Below, in pieces: positions 15,097 through 24,927 of a DNA stretch of 64,000 nucleotides. Each line of letters begins with the position of its first letter. Within the stretch, counting starts at the first letter, position 1. This stretch comes from Micromonospora avicenniae. Its GTDB lineage: Bacteria; Actinomycetota; Actinomycetes; Mycobacteriales; Micromonosporaceae. The stretch lies in contig NZ_FTNF01000007.1 in NCBI RefSeq assembly GCF_900156065.1, forward strand, positions 62,001-126,000. Reading direction: 5' to 3'. Below the pieces are notes generated by a model, which saw only the letters and a program-made list of their open reading frames with translations, ran no database searches and was not told where the DNA came from. The translations under genes and the position numbers were made by a program.

Positions 15097-16494
15097 ATGG
15101 CCAGCGTGGACGTACCGGCCGGGCGAGCACGCCGTCGGCGTGCCGTGCCTGCGCTCGGGGTGACCGTCACGCTCTGCGTGCTCACCGCCCTCGCCGTGAT
15201 GCCGGGCCCGGCCGCGCCCGGTGACCCGACGGCCAGCCCGGTTGCTGTGCTCACCGACCCCGACGAGCAGGGCGGCGAGACGCCGACGGCGGAGCCGACC
15301 GGTACCGACCCGGGTCCGACTACCGCACCACCGACCATCGATCCGCCGCAGGAGACCGGCGCGCCACCGACGAGTGACCCGCCGCCGACCACCGGCACGC
15401 CGGGACCGGCGGGGCCCACCACCGCCGCGCCGCCCACCGGGACGCCCACCAGGCCGTCGAGGCCCCCGGTCCAGCCGTCGGCGCCGCACAGCGTCCCGGC
15501 ACCGCACCCGCTCGGGGTACGGGTCAGCACCGGAGACGTCACCCTGACCCCCGCGTACTGGAACGCGAGCAGCACGGTCACCACGTTGCGGGTCACCGTC
15601 GCCAACACGGGGAGCACGACCGCTCGGGTCGCCCTGTCGTACCGGCTGCCCACCGGATTGACGGACGCCGGTACGGCCGGCTGCGCGGCGACCGGCGGCG
15701 GCGCGTACCGCTGCGGCGAGTGGACGGCGCCCGCGGGCGCCCGGTTCAGCAGCCTGATCCGCCTCCGCGTCGCCGGCGACGCGTGGCGGCGCATGCCGTT
15801 GGGCGGCTCGGTCGCGGTCACCGCCAGCGCCCCCGCAGTGCCGGGATCGGCCGGCGACGACGAGGGGTTCGCGGTGCTCTTCCCGCCAGGGCCCCCGGCG
15901 GCCGGCATCGCGCTCGAGGCCGACGAGGTCACCTTCGACATCAGCGGAACCGCCACTGAACTCGCCGTGCGGCTAACCAACACCGGCACGGCGGACGCCA
16001 CGGGCCGGATCGACGTGCTCCTGCCCGCCGGAGTCAGCGTGCCGGCGCCACCCGCCGGTTGCGTACCGCTGGACCCGTCCCGGACTCGCTGCGACGTGGG
16101 CGCGATCCGGGCCGGAGGCCACGTGAGCCTCCGACTGCCGGTCGAGGCCACGCCGGCCGCCCAGCGGAACGCACCGCTGGCGGGCGCGGTGGTCGCCCGG
16201 CTCGTGCCGGCCCGCAGCCCTGCCCGGCAGGTGCAGATGAGCTTCCGGATCAGCGCCGCGGTCGCGCTTGCCACCCTGGTGGCCGCGCCCACGCCGACGG
16301 GCTCGCAAGGTGTCCTGGGCGCCGGCGGAAGACTGCCGGACGAGGCGGGCGGCTCCTCGGAACGGCGTATCGCGATGGTCCTCGTCGTGGTCTCGACGCT
16401 GCTCATCGTCCTGGCGCTCTGGCTGGCCGGCGCGGCGATGCGCCGACGGCTCACCCGCCCGGTGGTGCCGGACGGGCACGACGCGAAAGTTTGA
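15097..16494 (+). CDS. Stalked surface protein with two beta-sandwich repeats and a C-terminal membrane anchor
   Basis: 465 aa. A basic N-terminus with a signal-like helix (about 15-40) is followed by a long Pro/Thr/Gly-rich stalk (about 41-140). Two repeated beta domains follow (about 142-265 and 268-385), each holding a cysteine pair and phrases such as TLRVTVANTGSTTARVAL and ELAVRLTNTGTADATGRI, typical of CARDB/DUF11-like domains. A Gly/Ser linker and one C-terminal helix (about 425-447) ending in RRR precede a short cytoplasmic tail. No sortase motif is seen. Probably an exported, membrane-anchored surface protein of unknown role. GGAGG upstream fixes the ATG. Confidence 0.75.
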   Translation: MASVDVPAGRARRRRAVPALGVTVTLCVLTALAVMPGPAAPGDPTASPVAVLTDPDEQGGETPTAEPTGTDPGPTTAPPTIDPPQETGAPPTSDPPPTTGTPGPAGPTTAAPPTGTPTRPSRPPVQPSAPHSVPAPHPLGVRVSTGDVTLTPAYWNASSTVTTLRVTVANTGSTTARVALSYRLPTGLTDAGTAGCAATGGGAYRCGEWTAPAGARFSSLIRLRVAGDAWRRMPLGGSVAVTASAPAVPGSAGDDEGFAVLFPPGPPAAGIALEADEVTFDISGTATELAVRLTNTGTADATGRIDVLLPAGVSVPAPPAGCVPLDPSRTRCDVGAIRAGGHVSLRLPVEATPAAQRNAPLAGAVVARLVPARSPARQVQMSFRISAAVALATLVAAPTPTGSQGVLGAGGRLPDEAGGSSERRIAMVLVVVSTLLIVLALWLAGAAMRRRLTRPVVPDGHDAKV

Positions 16495-16631
16495 TCCACG
16501 AGCCCGAGACATCGGCCGATCGTGATCTCCATTACGGCGGGAGATACGAAACGCCACGAAGTGGTGAATTTCACCCCCCATTCCGGTCCCAGTCGATGAG
16601 CCTCCGGGGAAGGTGACGGGGCCGTCCGACG

Positions 16632-16637
16632 TAGGCT
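16632..16637 (+). promoter_or_regulatory. Likely -10 box of korAB
   Basis: TAGGCT within the 283-nt gap before korA (16495-16777). It would give a leader of about 130 nt. I see no other signal in the gap. Confidence 0.35.
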
Positions 16638-16777
16638 CTCAGGTGAGAAACCACATGCGGGCCGGGCCAGCCACGGCCGGCGCGGTGCAGGGTGCGTAAG
16701 GGAGGTCGCGTGGCCGGGCAAGGCGGGGTCACCAGCAGCTCGAGCCGCCACCGCGCGCAGCGAAGCGAGGTGCAGGC

Positions 16778-18617
16778 GTGAGCAAGCAGATCCGTCAACT
16801 GGACCGGGTGGTCATCCGGTTCGCCGGCGACTCCGGCGACGGCATGCAGCTGACCGGCGACCGGTTCACCTCCGAGACGGCCCAGCTCGGCAACGACATC
16901 TCCACCCTGCCCAACTTCCCCGCGGAGATCCGGGCGCCCGCCGGCACCCTGCCGGGCGTGTCGAGCTTCCAGGTGCACTTCGCCGACTACGACATCCTCA
17001 CCCCCGGCGACGCGCCGAACGTGCTGGTGGCCATGAACCCGGCCGCGCTCAAGGCCAACCTGGTCGACCTGCCTCGCGGCGCGGACATCATCGTCAACAC
17101 CGACGAGTTCACCAAGCGCAACCTGGCCAAGGTCGGCTACCAGGTCAGCCCGCTCGAGGACGACACGCTCGCCGGCTACGCGGTGCACCCGGTGGCGCTC
17201 ACCTCGATGACGATCGGCGCGCTCGCCGACCAGGACGTGTCCAAGAAGGACGCCGAGCGGGCCAAGAACATGTTCGCCCTCGGCCTGCTCTCCTGGATGT
17301 ACTCCCGCCCGTACGAGTCGACGCTGCGGTTCCTGGAGCGCAAGTTCGCGCGCCGGCCGGAGCTGGTGGCGGCGAACGTGGCCGCCTTCCGGGCCGGTTG
17401 GAACTTCGGCGAGACGACCGAGGACTTCGCGGTCCGCTACGAGGTGAAGCCGGCGCAGATGCCACCCGGCACCTACCGCAACATCACTGGCAACGCGGCG
17501 CTCTCGCTGGGCCTGGTCGCCGCCGGCGTCCGCTCCGGCCTGCCGGTCTTCCTCGGCGCCTACCCGATCACCCCGGCGTCGGACATCCTGCACGAGCTGA
17601 GCAAGCACAAGAAGTTCGGCGTGCTCACCATGCAGGCCGAGGACGAGATCGCCGCGGTCGGCGCGGCACTGGGCGCGTCCTACGGGGGCGCGCTCGGCAT
17701 CACCACCACCAGCGGTCCCGGCGTCGCACTCAAGAGCGAGACGATCTCCCTCGCGGTGGCACTGGAACTGCCGCTGGTCATCGTCGACGTGCAGCGGGCC
17801 GGGCCGTCGACCGGTATGCCGACGAAGACCGAGCAGGCCGACCTCAACCTGGCGCTCTACGGCCGCCACGGCGAGGCACCGGTCGCGGTGATCGCACCGA
17901 AGTCCCCCGCGGACTGCTTCTACGCGGCCCTGGAGGCGGCCCGGATCGCCCTCACCTACCGCACCCCGGTGATCCTGCTGTCGGACAACTACGTCGCCAA
18001 CGGCTCCGAGCCGTGGCTGCTGCCCGACGTCGACTCCCTGCCCGACCTGCGGGTGGAGTTCGCGTCCGCCCCCAACGGCGAGGACGGCACCACCTTCCTG
18101 CCGTACCTGCGCGACCCGGAGACGCTGGCCCGCCCGTGGGCCATCCCCGGCACCCCGGGCCTGGAGCACCGGATCGGCGGGCTGGAGAAGGCCGACAAGA
18201 CCGGCGACATCTCGTACGACCCGGCGAACCACGACTTCATGGTCCGTACCCGGGCCGCCCGGATCGAGACGATCCCGGTGCCGGACGTCGAGGTCGAGGA
18301 CCCCGACGGCGACGCGCGGGTGCTGGTGCTCGGCTGGGGCTCCACGTACGGGCCGATCGGCGCGGCCTGCCGGGGCCTGCGCCAGCGCGGCCTCTCCGTG
18401 GCGCAGGCGCACCTGCGTCACCTCGCCCCGATGCCGGCCAACCTCGGTGCGGTGCTCCGTTCGTACGACCGCGTGGTCATCCCCGAGATGAACCTCGGCC
18501 AGCTGGCGCACGTGATCCGCGCGAGGTACCTGGTCGACGCGATCGGCTACAACCAGGTCCGCGGCCTGCCCTTCACCGCCGCCGAGCTGGAGACGATGCT
18601 GGAAGAGGTCCTCAAGA

Positions 18618-18625
<8 letters not shown>
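16778..18625 (+). CDS. korA: 2-oxoacid (2-oxoglutarate) ferredoxin oxidoreductase, alpha subunit
   Basis: 615 aa, with the gamma domain fused in front: residues about 1-190 carry RFAGDSGDGMQLTGDRF, then the alpha part has AYPITPASDILHELS and the binding segment GPSTGMPTKTEQADL. The KorAB complex oxidatively decarboxylates 2-oxoglutarate to succinyl-CoA with ferredoxin as acceptor and works in the TCA cycle of many actinobacteria. GTG start with GAGGTG upstream. It overlaps korB by 8 nt. Confidence 0.93.
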
Positions 18626-19652
<1,027 letters not shown>

Positions 19653-19659
19653 CCGTCCC

Positions 19660-19706
19660 AACGACGAAGGGGCCCGCAACCGATCGGTTGCGGGCCCTTC
19701 GTCGTT
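19660..19706. terminator. Strong bidirectional terminator after korB
   Basis: About 20-bp arms (AACGACGAAGG...CAAC and its complement, one bulged G) around a CGATCG loop. It lies between korB and the convergent protease gene. Confidence 0.85.
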
Positions 19707-19727
19707 GGCGGTGCGGTTACCCCTGAA

Positions 19728-21536
19728 TCAGAAGACCAGGTTGAAGCTGCCCCAGCCGCTGGAGATCACCTTGCCGCTGGCGTCGATCCAGTCGCCGTGG
19801 CCGTTGGTGGTGTAGAGACGCATCTGGTTGCTGCTGTTGATGCCCAGCAGGTCCATCATGTTGTCGCCGCTCCAGTCGCCCGGAACCAGGATGTTCTTGT
19901 AGTTGGCCCAACCGCTGCCGATGACGGTGCCGGAGGGGTTGGTCCAACCGCCCTTGCCGTCGGACTGGTACATCTTGAGGTAGCCGGTCGAGGTCCGACC
20001 GATGATCACCTCAAGGCCGTCGCCCTTCCAGGCGCCCGGCGTGATGAACAGGTTGAACCCGTTCCAGCCGGTGCCGATCCGGGTGCCCGACGGGTTCTCC
20101 CAGCCGCCCGCACCGTTGCTGGTGTAGCGGACCAGGTCGCCGTTGGACTTGCGGACCAGCAGGCTCGGCCGGTTGTTGCCCATCCAGTTGTTCGTCACCA
20201 TGAGCGCGGTGAAGCCCGCCCAGCCGCTGCCGATCTTCCGGGCGCCGCCGGCGAAGTTGCCCTTGCCGTCGGTGTCGTAGATGAACAGGTCACCGTTGGA
20301 CTTCATGGCCATGATGGACGGCCGCTTGTCGCCGTTCCAGTTGTAGACGCGGAACACTCGGGTGAACCCGCCCCAGCCGGCATTGAGCTGCTTGCTGAAG
20401 TAGAAGCCACCGGCACCGTCGTTGGAGAAGCCGCTGCCGTAGTACAGCTTGAGGTTGCCCGCGGTGTCCCGGGCGATCAGGTCGGTGTGCCCGTCGCCCG
20501 TCCAGTCCGCGTTGACCAGCGCCGGACGGGTCAGGTCCGCCTGGATGGCGTCGTGGTAGTAGCTCAGCCGCTCGTAGTAGCCGGGGTAGTCGCCGCAGGG
20601 GATGAAGCCCCAGTCGGTGATGCCGACCTGCACGCCGCCCACCAGCAGCGGGCCGCCCGAGTCACCGGGGCAGGTGTCGCTGCTCGGCGCACCGGGAGTA
20701 CCGGAACCGGCGCAGATCATCCGGTCCGGGTAGTACAGCTCCGGCACCAGGCTGCAGTCGGCGTTCGACCGCATGTTGACGGTCGCCTTGCGCAGCCGGC
20801 TGTCGGAGTTCACCTCGCCGTCGTAGGTCGCGCCGTAGCCGGCGATGGTGGCCGCGGTGCCCGCCGTGTAGGGGGTCTGGTCGCCCTGCGCGCTCAGCGA
20901 AACGGGGGTGTAGTCGCTGGGCAGGTTCTGCTTCAGGGTGAGCACCGAGACGTCGTCGAGGATCGGCGCGTACGGGTCGGCGTACTGCTGGGCGATGTTC
21001 CAGTTCGGGTGCGTCCAGGTCGAGGCGACCTCGGCGACGTACCCGCTGGTGTTGAGGATGTTGCCGTTCTCGTCGAGGATCCGGTCGTTACCGGCGATGA
21101 CCCGGGTGGTGCCCGGTCCGTCGGCGGTGCAGTGCGCGGCCGTCAACACCTTGTTCGGGGCGATGATCGAGCCGGTGCACCAGTACCAGTAGAACTGGCC
21201 CTCCCACTGGATCGAGGTGACGATGCCCACGATGTACGGGAACTCCGACGCGCTGGCGAGCGTCCCCTGGTAGATCTTCGGCGCGGCACCCGTGCCGGAC
21301 TGGAACCGGGGGCCCTTGGCGCCCGGCTCGGGAAGCGCGATCTTCCCCTTGTGCAGGTTCGGCAGCTTGCTCAGCCGGTCGTTCTGCGAGCCCGTCGCGT
21401 TCGTCACGCCATGCCCGGCGGGGGCGGCGGGGGCGGCCTGGGCCGCGGTGGTGGGGGCGACGGCCGCCGCAGCCGCGAGGGCGAGGCCCGCCATGATGCC
21501 GGCCGACCAGCGTCGTCTTGCTGACAGTTCAGCCAC
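19728..21536 (-). CDS. Secreted trypsin-like serine protease with C-terminal FG-GAP/VCBS repeats
   Basis: 602 aa. A signal peptide (about 1-34, ending AQAAPAAP) is followed by a propeptide, a chymotrypsin-fold domain (about 85-335) with His135 (LTAAHC), Asp194/195 (ILDDVSVL) and Ser293 (CPGDSGGP), then about six FG-GAP-like repeats (about 340-602) of the form GSGWxxF-PGDWxGDxxxDLL. The repeats should fold as a beta-propeller that binds a polymer or calcium. The acidic residue in WGFIPCG suggests no simple trypsin specificity call. The GTG start is the best fit to the signal peptide; the frame is open further upstream. Confidence 0.88.
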   Translation of the reverse strand: MAELSARRRWSAGIMAGLALAAAAAVAPTTAAQAAPAAPAGHGVTNATGSQNDRLSKLPNLHKGKIALPEPGAKGPRFQSGTGAAPKIYQGTLASASEFPYIVGIVTSIQWEGQFYWYWCTGSIIAPNKVLTAAHCTADGPGTTRVIAGNDRILDENGNILNTSGYVAEVASTWTHPNWNIAQQYADPYAPILDDVSVLTLKQNLPSDYTPVSLSAQGDQTPYTAGTAATIAGYGATYDGEVNSDSRLRKATVNMRSNADCSLVPELYYPDRMICAGSGTPGAPSSDTCPGDSGGPLLVGGVQVGITDWGFIPCGDYPGYYERLSYYHDAIQADLTRPALVNADWTGDGHTDLIARDTAGNLKLYYGSGFSNDGAGGFYFSKQLNAGWGGFTRVFRVYNWNGDKRPSIMAMKSNGDLFIYDTDGKGNFAGGARKIGSGWAGFTALMVTNNWMGNNRPSLLVRKSNGDLVRYTSNGAGGWENPSGTRIGTGWNGFNLFITPGAWKGDGLEVIIGRTSTGYLKMYQSDGKGGWTNPSGTVIGSGWANYKNILVPGDWSGDNMMDLLGINSSNQMRLYTTNGHGDWIDASGKVISSGWGSFNLVF

Positions 21537-22009
21537 TGATTTGTATCCCGTCGTTCGACTAACGAGGAACTTGGAACGGGCCGCACGAGGGTGCGTCCGG
21601 CAAGACGGGATGACGACGATCGGGGCTGAGCCCCGTGCGCGAAGTTTTGAAGTCCCCCGTCGTGCCTGCGCCACTGACGCCGTACCGACCAAGTCGACGG
21701 CTTCCCCACCGGCAGTTCCAAGCCGCCACAAGGTAGCAAGCCGCAGGCCGAGGAGAAAGCGCCGGACAGCCGGTTCTGCCCAACCGTTTGCCGGATCGTG
21801 ATGAGTCGATCCGCTGGGACGTGCGCGCGAGCTGGTCGCTCGATGCCGTCGATCGTGGACGTACCGCCAGTGGTCCTCGACGTCGACACGCCCGCACGGG
21901 GCAGCTCAGCAGGGTACGGAACTGGTGGGCGTGCCCGGAGCCGACGGGCGTGGGACGGCCGCTTCGCCTGGTGCGGCCGTCCCACAGCGACGGGTGGCGG
22001 ACAACCGGT
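21537..22009. other. Intergenic region between the protease gene and azoR
   Basis: 473 nt with no supported gene. The part next to the protease start is less GC-rich and could be a long 5' leader of that gene. I compared it by eye with cobalamin and ydaO-type riboswitches and saw no match. Confidence 0.4.
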
Positions 22010-22657
22010 TCAGGCGGCCGCGCTGACCGGCACCCACAGTTCGTCGATGGCGCGCTCGGCCGCCGCGAGGCTCTGCTCGTGCAGCGGGACGAGCTCGGCC
22101 ATCGCCGGCACCACCGGCGCGAGCGTCAGCTCGGCGGCGATGAAGCGCGGTTCCAGGCCGGTCTGCGAGATGCCGTGCGGCAACCAGGGCTCGGCGTGGT
22201 CCCAGCCTTCGCGCGGGGTACCCGGGCCGTATCCGCCGCCGCGACTGGTCAGCACGATGAACTCGCGCCCACCGAGCAGGCCGGCCATGCTCGCCGGGTC
22301 GTACGCGATGCCGGGTGCGATGAGATGGTCCACCCAGGTCTTCACGCTGCTCGGCGCCCCGTAGTTGTAGAGCGGAAGGCCCAGCAGCACGGTGGTGGCC
22401 TGCCGCACCTCGCTGACCAGCTGCTCAGTCAACTCCCAGGACGCACGCTGCGCGGGAGTGTGCTGCTCGAACGGCGTCATCCGCGCGAGGCCGCCCGCCT
22501 CGTCCAGGTGGGGTAGCGGCTGCTTGCCGAGGTCCCGGTAGGTCACCGTGCCGCCCGGGTGGGCGGCCTGCCAGACCGCGGCGGCGCGGGCCGTGAGCCG
22601 CCGGCTGATCGAGTGCTCCCCGCGGATGCTCGAGTCGATGTGCAAAAGGTGCGCCAT
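22010..22657 (-). CDS. azoR: FMN-dependent NADH-azoreductase / NAD(P)H quinone reductase
   Basis: 215 aa of flavodoxin-like fold. HIDSSIRGEHSISRRL at the N-terminus binds FMN phosphate; LPLYNYGAPSSVKTWVDHL (about 98-116) and TSRGGGYGPG (about 136-146) match AzoR. The enzyme transfers two electrons from NAD(P)H to quinones or azo compounds, a detoxification role. GGAGAG lies 7 nt before the ATG. It is divergent from a MarR gene, with an inverted repeat between them, the classic layout for a MarR-controlled quinone/electrophile response. Confidence 0.9.
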   Translation of the reverse strand: MAHLLHIDSSIRGEHSISRRLTARAAAVWQAAHPGGTVTYRDLGKQPLPHLDEAGGLARMTPFEQHTPAQRASWELTEQLVSEVRQATTVLLGLPLYNYGAPSSVKTWVDHLIAPGIAYDPASMAGLLGGREFIVLTSRGGGYGPGTPREGWDHAEPWLPHGISQTGLEPRFIAAELTLAPVVPAMAELVPLHEQSLAAAERAIDELWVPVSAAA

Positions 22658-22681
22658 GGGCCAACTCTCCGTAAGTCACAG

Positions 22682-22704
22682 ATGATTGATGTAGAACCAA
22701 TCAT
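22682..22704. promoter_or_regulatory. MarR-type operator between azoR and marR
   Basis: ATGATTG-N9-CAATCAT, a perfect 7-bp inverted repeat centred between the divergent starts and AT-rich against a GC-rich background. Its size fits MarR dimers. Confidence 0.7.
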
Positions 22705-22734
22705 TTATAGCAGGTCCATCGAACGGGGCGGCGG

Positions 22735-22740
22735 TAAACT
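22735..22740 (+). promoter_or_regulatory. -10 box of the MarR gene (leaderless)
   Basis: TAAACT, 7 nt before the ATG at 22748. Confidence 0.5.
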
Positions 22741-22747
22741 GGCTCAC

Positions 22748-23215
22748 ATGCCTGACCTGCCGGCTGTCCAGCCGGAACGCCGTACGGGGCCGCTGCTTGA
22801 TCATTTGGCTCGGCGGATGCGCCTGCGGTCGGAGTCGGTGCTGACACCGCTCGGCCTGCGCCCCCGGCACCTGCTCGCGCTCACGGTGCTGCGCAATGCC
22901 GGCGGAATGAGCCAGCAGGCGCTCGCCAGCACTCTTCAGATCGACAGCACGAACGTGGTCGGGCTGCTCAACGACCTGGAGTCGGCACAGCTGGTGGAGC
23001 GGCGACGGTCACCCGAGGACCGCCGCCGGCATGTCGTGTTCCTCACCGAGGCCGGAATGGCTCGCCTCCACGAGGCGGAGTGCGCCCTCGAGACCGCGGA
23101 GGACGAGGTGCTCGAGGCGCTACAGCCGAACGAGCGCGAGGTGCTCTACAGCCTGCTCCAGCGGGCCACCAGCGGGTGGCAGATCATCTGCAGCGCAAAC
23201 GAGGACGGCTCCTAG
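22748..23215 (+). CDS. MarR family transcriptional regulator
   Basis: 155 aa with a winged helix (about 40-105): LALTVLRNAGGMSQQALAST, NVVGLLNDLE and the wing RRRSPEDRRRHVVFLTEAG. Such proteins repress divergent detoxification genes and release DNA when a quinone, phenol or oxidant binds. The ATG at 22748 is chosen because it lies 7 nt after TAAACT. A cysteine at the C-terminal end (QIICSANEDG) could act as a redox switch; that is inference. Confidence 0.9.
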   Translation: MPDLPAVQPERRTGPLLDHLARRMRLRSESVLTPLGLRPRHLLALTVLRNAGGMSQQALASTLQIDSTNVVGLLNDLESAQLVERRRSPEDRRRHVVFLTEAGMARLHEAECALETAEDEVLEALQPNEREVLYSLLQRATSGWQIICSANEDGS

Positions 23216-23229
23216 CGCCCAGCGATCGG

Positions 23230-24243
23230 TCAGGCGACCGTCGCCGGCTGGGGCCGGTCGTCGCGGACGTAGACCAGCATGTCTCCGGTCTCGATCTCGG
23301 CACCCGCCGGGTCCGTCAGGGTGATCACTCGACCGCGCCGGACCAACGCGATCACCAGGCAGTCCAGTTCGCGCGGCGAGCGGCCCACCTCGTTCCGCTC
23401 GGCCGACCGCATCGCCAGCGCCATCCCCTGGCCGGGCGTGAGCAGGTCCTCGACGACGTCGATCAGCGGCGGCGCGGACGTGGAGAGACCGAGCAGTCGA
23501 CCCGCCGTGGCGGAGGAGACGATCACGTGGTGCGCGCCGCTCTGCTTGAGCAGCGGGGCGTTCTCGGCCTCCCGAGCCGCGGCGATGATCCGGACCTGCC
23601 CGGCGGTGAGCTGCCGCACGGTGAGCGCCACCAGCACCGAGGCGTCGTCGCTGTCGGTCGCGATGATCACTGCCTTGGCGTTCTTCACGTGGGCTTCGTT
23701 CAACGTCGCCGACCGGGTCGCCGAGCCCTCGATCGCGACGAGCCCCGCCGCGGTGGCTTGCCGCAGCGCGGTGCTGCTGCGCTCGACGACGAGGATCCGC
23801 GACTTGTCCAGCCCGTTCTCCAGCAGGGCGGAGACCGCGCTGCGGCCCTTGGTGCCGTAGCCGCAGATGATCACGTGGTCCTTCACGGTCTTCCTCCACC
23901 GCGTCAGGCGCCGGCCCGTACGGTACTGCTCGGTCAGAACTTCCAGGGTGGTGCCGACCAGGATGATCAGGAAGATCACCCGGGCCGGGGTGATGTAGAG
24001 GACGTTCACCAGCCGGGCGCTGTGGCTGACCGGAGTGATGTCGCCGTAGCCGGTGGTGGAGAGGGTCACCACCGCGTAGTAGAAGCTGTCGAGGAGCGTG
24101 AGGCCGTCCTCGTTGACGTCGCGGTAACCGTCGCGGTCGAGGTAGACCACCGCCACGGTGGCGAACACGAGGGCAAGCGCGGCGACCAGCCGCAGGCTGA
24201 GCGCACTGAGCGGACTACGGCGCTGCGCGGGGAAATGGATCAC
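23230..24243 (-). CDS. Potassium channel with RCK (TrkA-N) domain
   Basis: 337 aa. Two membrane helices flank a pore loop with the K+ selectivity filter TTGYGD (63-68). A Rossmann-type RCK domain follows with ICGYGTKGRSA (about 125-135), then a TrkA-C-like part to the end. The layout is that of MthK/Kch-type two-helix channels gated by ligand binding to the RCK ring. The start codon is GTG at 24243, close to a TTAGAC sequence. Divergent from the sigma-factor gene. Confidence 0.9.
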   Translation of the reverse strand: MIHFPAQRRSPLSALSLRLVAALALVFATVAVVYLDRDGYRDVNEDGLTLLDSFYYAVVTLSTTGYGDITPVSHSARLVNVLYITPARVIFLIILVGTTLEVLTEQYRTGRRLTRWRKTVKDHVIICGYGTKGRSAVSALLENGLDKSRILVVERSSTALRQATAAGLVAIEGSATRSATLNEAHVKNAKAVIIATDSDDASVLVALTVRQLTAGQVRIIAAAREAENAPLLKQSGAHHVIVSSATAGRLLGLSTSAPPLIDVVEDLLTPGQGMALAMRSAERNEVGRSPRELDCLVIALVRRGRVITLTDPAGAEIETGDMLVYVRDDRPQPATVA

Positions 24244-24403
24244 CGTCTAACCTGCTCCGTCGCCTGCACGCCCACAACATAGCGGGTGCGGCGAATCCGG
24301 TACGGCCGGGTGCGGTGCCGGGGCAACCCACCGCCGCTCCGACCTCGACTACCAGTCGACGACGACGGACCGGTCGAGGCCGGCAGACGAGAGGCGACTC
24401 CTC

Positions 24404-24916
24404 GTGACGACGAGCGGCGGGCGCAGAGCCCAAGCCGACGCCGAGTACACCGACTTCGTGCGGGGCCGGATGAGACAGTGGCGGCGGACCGCGTACCTGA
24501 TGTGCGGCGACTGGGATCGCGGCGACGACATCCTGCAACGGGTGCTCACCGAGCTGTACCGCAACTGGGCCCGGGCCCGGCAGGCCGAACACCCGGACGC
24601 ACTGGTGCGCACGATGCTGCTGCGACGGCTGCTCGACGAGCGGCGGTTGCGCTGGAGCCGCGTGGTGCTCGGCGCGGCCCTGCCCGAACGGCGGACCGAA
24701 CCGACCGACCCGACCGAGCGACTCAACCTGGTCTCGGCGTTGCGCCAGGTCCCACCCCGGCAACGGGCCGTGCTCGTTCTCCGGTACTTCCAGGACCTCA
24801 GCGTCGAGGACACCGCCCGCGCCCTGGGCTGCTCGGCCGGAACCGTCAAGAGCCAGGCGGCGAAGGGGCTCGCCGCGCTGCGCGCCGTGCTCGACACCGC
24901 ACCCGTGGGCCGATGA
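24404..24916 (+). CDS. SigE-family ECF RNA polymerase sigma factor
   Basis: 170 aa. Region 2 (about 15-75: FVRGRMRQWRRTAYLMCGDW, DDILQRVLTELYRNW) and region 4 (about 110-160: LRQVPPRQRAVLVLRYFQDL, GCSAGTVKSQAAKGLAAL) identify the SigE-family ECF group common in Micromonosporaceae and Streptomyces. The start is a GTG. The next gene begins 11 nt after the stop and encodes a single-span membrane protein, the usual anti-sigma position. Confidence 0.9.
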   Translation: MTTSGGRRAQADAEYTDFVRGRMRQWRRTAYLMCGDWDRGDDILQRVLTELYRNWARARQAEHPDALVRTMLLRRLLDERRLRWSRVVLGAALPERRTEPTDPTERLNLVSALRQVPPRQRAVLVLRYFQDLSVEDTARALGCSAGTVKSQAAKGLAALRAVLDTAPVGR

Positions 24917-24927
24917 GAGGAGCGACG

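Noticed and set aside
14967..16751. Long minus-strand frame extending nuoA to 720 codons
   Set aside because: NuoA begins at GTG 14966 with its own -10 box; the upstream part overlaps the surface-protein gene and has no coding character.
21537..21800. Riboswitch in the leader of the FG-GAP protease
   Set aside because: No match by eye to cobalamin, c-di-AMP or M-box consensus elements.
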